This document shows, piece by piece, positions 63,164-64,000 of a DNA stretch of 64,000 bases; positions within the stretch are counted from its first letter, which is position 1, and each line of letters opens with the position of its first letter. The notes under the pieces were generated by a model. It was given only the letters and a program-made list of their open reading frames with translations. It was not told the origin of the DNA and ran no database searches. The position numbers and the translations under genes are program-made. Source of the DNA: CAVZGO01 sp963774935. GTDB taxonomy: Bacteria > Chloroflexota > Anaerolineae > Anaerolineales > UBA4823. The stretch spans positions 372,001 to 436,000 of the forward strand of contig CAVZGO010000007.1 of assembly GCA_963774935.1 (NCBI GenBank), given 5' to 3'.

Positions 63164-64000
63164 TTAAGCAACTCACCTAACTCTTTGATCTCCTCCTTCA
63201 TCACCTGCTCCAGCCGCACCAGCCGCTCCAGCGTTACCTCCGGTTTCTCATAGTACACCTCGTCCGCTTCCACCTGCCGGTAGCGGCTGGCGGACAGGTC
63301 GTATTTATTCGCCTTGACCTGCGCCTTGCTCACCCAGAACTGCCGGCTGAGCTGCGCTATCTCTGCCTGCAGCGGCGCGATCCGCCCCTCCAGCGCCACC
63401 AGCCGCTCCTGCGCCTCCGCCAGCTCCCCTTGCCCAGAATGGGGAGCGGCAACCTGAGCGTAGCTCAGGTCGGTGAGGGACTTAGGCCTGATCGCCGCCT
63501 CAAACCTCAGCCGGTTGATCTCTGCCTGCAGTCCCAACCGCTGCGCCTTGAGCGGCGCCGCCTGCGCTTGAAGCTCCTCCAGGCGCACCTGCCGCGCCTG
63601 CTGGAAGGCGGGCTCGCCGCGCTTCTGCCAGCAGGTCAGCACGTCCGGGATGTCGTTCTCTGCTACCGGCACGCGCTTGTCGTCCAGCGAGTAGCCGTCG
63701 TGCGCCATGTCGTAGAACCAAATCTCGCCCGTCTTTGCCCCGCGCGTGAACAGCAGCACCGCCGTGGATACCCCTGCATAGGGCCGGAATACCCCCGAAG
63801 GCATCGAGATCACCCCGTCCAGCCGGTTTTCTTCGAGTATCTTCTTGCGCAGCGCCACGTGCGCCTTACTGGAGCCAAACAGCACCCCGTCCGGCACGAT
63901 CACCGCGCAGCGCCCGCCCATATCCAGGGCGCGCAGGATCAGGTGCACGAACAGCAGCTCGGTCTTGGTCGTGTCCCCCGGCAGCGTCGGGCTGGCGTCG
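63160..64000 (-). CDS. hsdM: Type I restriction-modification methyltransferase subunit (partial)
   Basis: The frame is open to the right edge ('DASPTLPGDTTKTELLFVHL'), so the N-terminus and the NPPF catalytic motif lie outside. The visible part has 'GGRCAVIVPDGVLFGSSKAH', 'LEENRLDGVISMPSGVFRPY', 'GVSTAVLLFTRG' and the C-terminal helices that contact HsdS ('FWVSKAQVKANKYDLSASRY'). Within the coiled C-terminal region there is an in-frame Pro/Ser-rich stretch ('PKSLTDLSYAQVAAPHSGQG') that coincides with two DNA hairpins and looks like an insertion. It overlaps hsdS by ATGA. Confidence 0.9.
   Translation of the reverse strand, partial: DASPTLPGDTTKTELLFVHLILRALDMGGRCAVIVPDGVLFGSSKAHVALRKKILEENRLDGVISMPSGVFRPYAGVSTAVLLFTRGAKTGEIWFYDMAHDGYSLDDKRVPVAENDIPDVLTCWQKRGEPAFQQARQVRLEELQAQAAPLKAQRLGLQAEINRLRFEAAIRPKSLTDLSYAQVAAPHSGQGELAEAQERLVALEGRIAPLQAEIAQLSRQFWVSKAQVKANKYDLSASRYRQVEADEVYYEKPEVTLERLVRLEQVMKEEIKELGELLK
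63423..63470. repeat. Two adjacent hairpins inside hsdM
   Basis: GCTCCCC...GGGGAGC (63423-63447, 11-base loop) and ACCTGAGC-GTA-GCTCAGGT (63452-63470, 8-bp perfect stem) lie side by side in the coding sequence. They match the position of an odd in-frame peptide in HsdM, suggesting a small palindromic element inserted in frame. Confidence 0.55.

Overview
The window looks like a draft or metagenome-derived contig from a Chloroflexota bacterium, most likely of the Anaerolineae type. This is inferred from gene content, not proven: secreted proteins with Thr/Pro-rich linkers and a recurring 'YLP' motif, polyphosphate glucokinase, a type III pantothenate kinase beside panBEC, a tRNA-Arg with a GCG anticodon, and RodZ-like proteins with duplicated HTH domains. 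About fifteen genes carry single-base reading-frame breaks, several at homopolymers. They hit core genes (rimO, panE, a murA homologue) as well as accessory ones, so most are probably sequencing or assembly indels. I annotate each such gene across its full length.

Layout. 1-16.0 kb (+): a cell-surface polysaccharide cluster with GT4/GT2 glycosyltransferases, a Wzm/Wzt-type ABC exporter whose ATPase carries a LamG-like C-terminal domain, a chain-length protein, an O-antigen polymerase/ligase, and two secreted proteins (one a zinc metallopeptidase). 16.1-21.6 kb (-): a YtxH-like protein and a 1730-residue secreted GH13 amylase/pullulanase. 21.9-28.8 kb: a sulfotransferase, then panB-panE-panC-coaX-tsaC for pantothenate/CoA and tRNA t6A synthesis, polyphosphate glucokinase and a ModA-like lipoprotein. 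28.8-32.6 kb: a tRNA-Phe/Gly/Cys operon, followed by a 3.4 kb segment bounded by a 53-bp direct repeat of the tRNA-Cys 3' end. It carries a lipoprotein beta-propeller, a broken VWA gene and a Fic AMP-transferase, and looks like a tRNA-targeted island without an integrase. 32.7-48.3 kb: a GT39-like membrane protein, a K+ channel, recO, rplI, a RodZ-like protein, rimO, a PAP-phosphatase, another GT39 protein, a two-kinase/one-regulator signalling operon, a HAD phosphatase and a membrane protein. 48.4-53.2 kb: tRNA-Arg, then a G+C-rich block with surE, an inositol monophosphatase, hutI and an FG-GAP repeat surface protein.

53.2-64.0 kb is an accessory region. An IS21-type left end has inserted into a YdcF-like gene. 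That gene is the last of a tightly packed A+T-rich minus-strand operon of seven genes: formyltransferase, PIG-L deacetylase, NUDIX hydrolase, MurA-like enolpyruvyl transferase (Asp in place of the catalytic Cys), a membrane/coiled-coil protein, a TPR-EAD-like-nucleoside phosphorylase protein, and YdcF. IS630 and IS21 remnants follow, then a type I restriction-modification locus (hsdS and partial hsdM). The combination of nucleotide-sugar-type enzymes, a membrane protein and a PNP-type effector protein beside a restriction system is the best candidate in the window for an undescribed conflict or small-molecule system.
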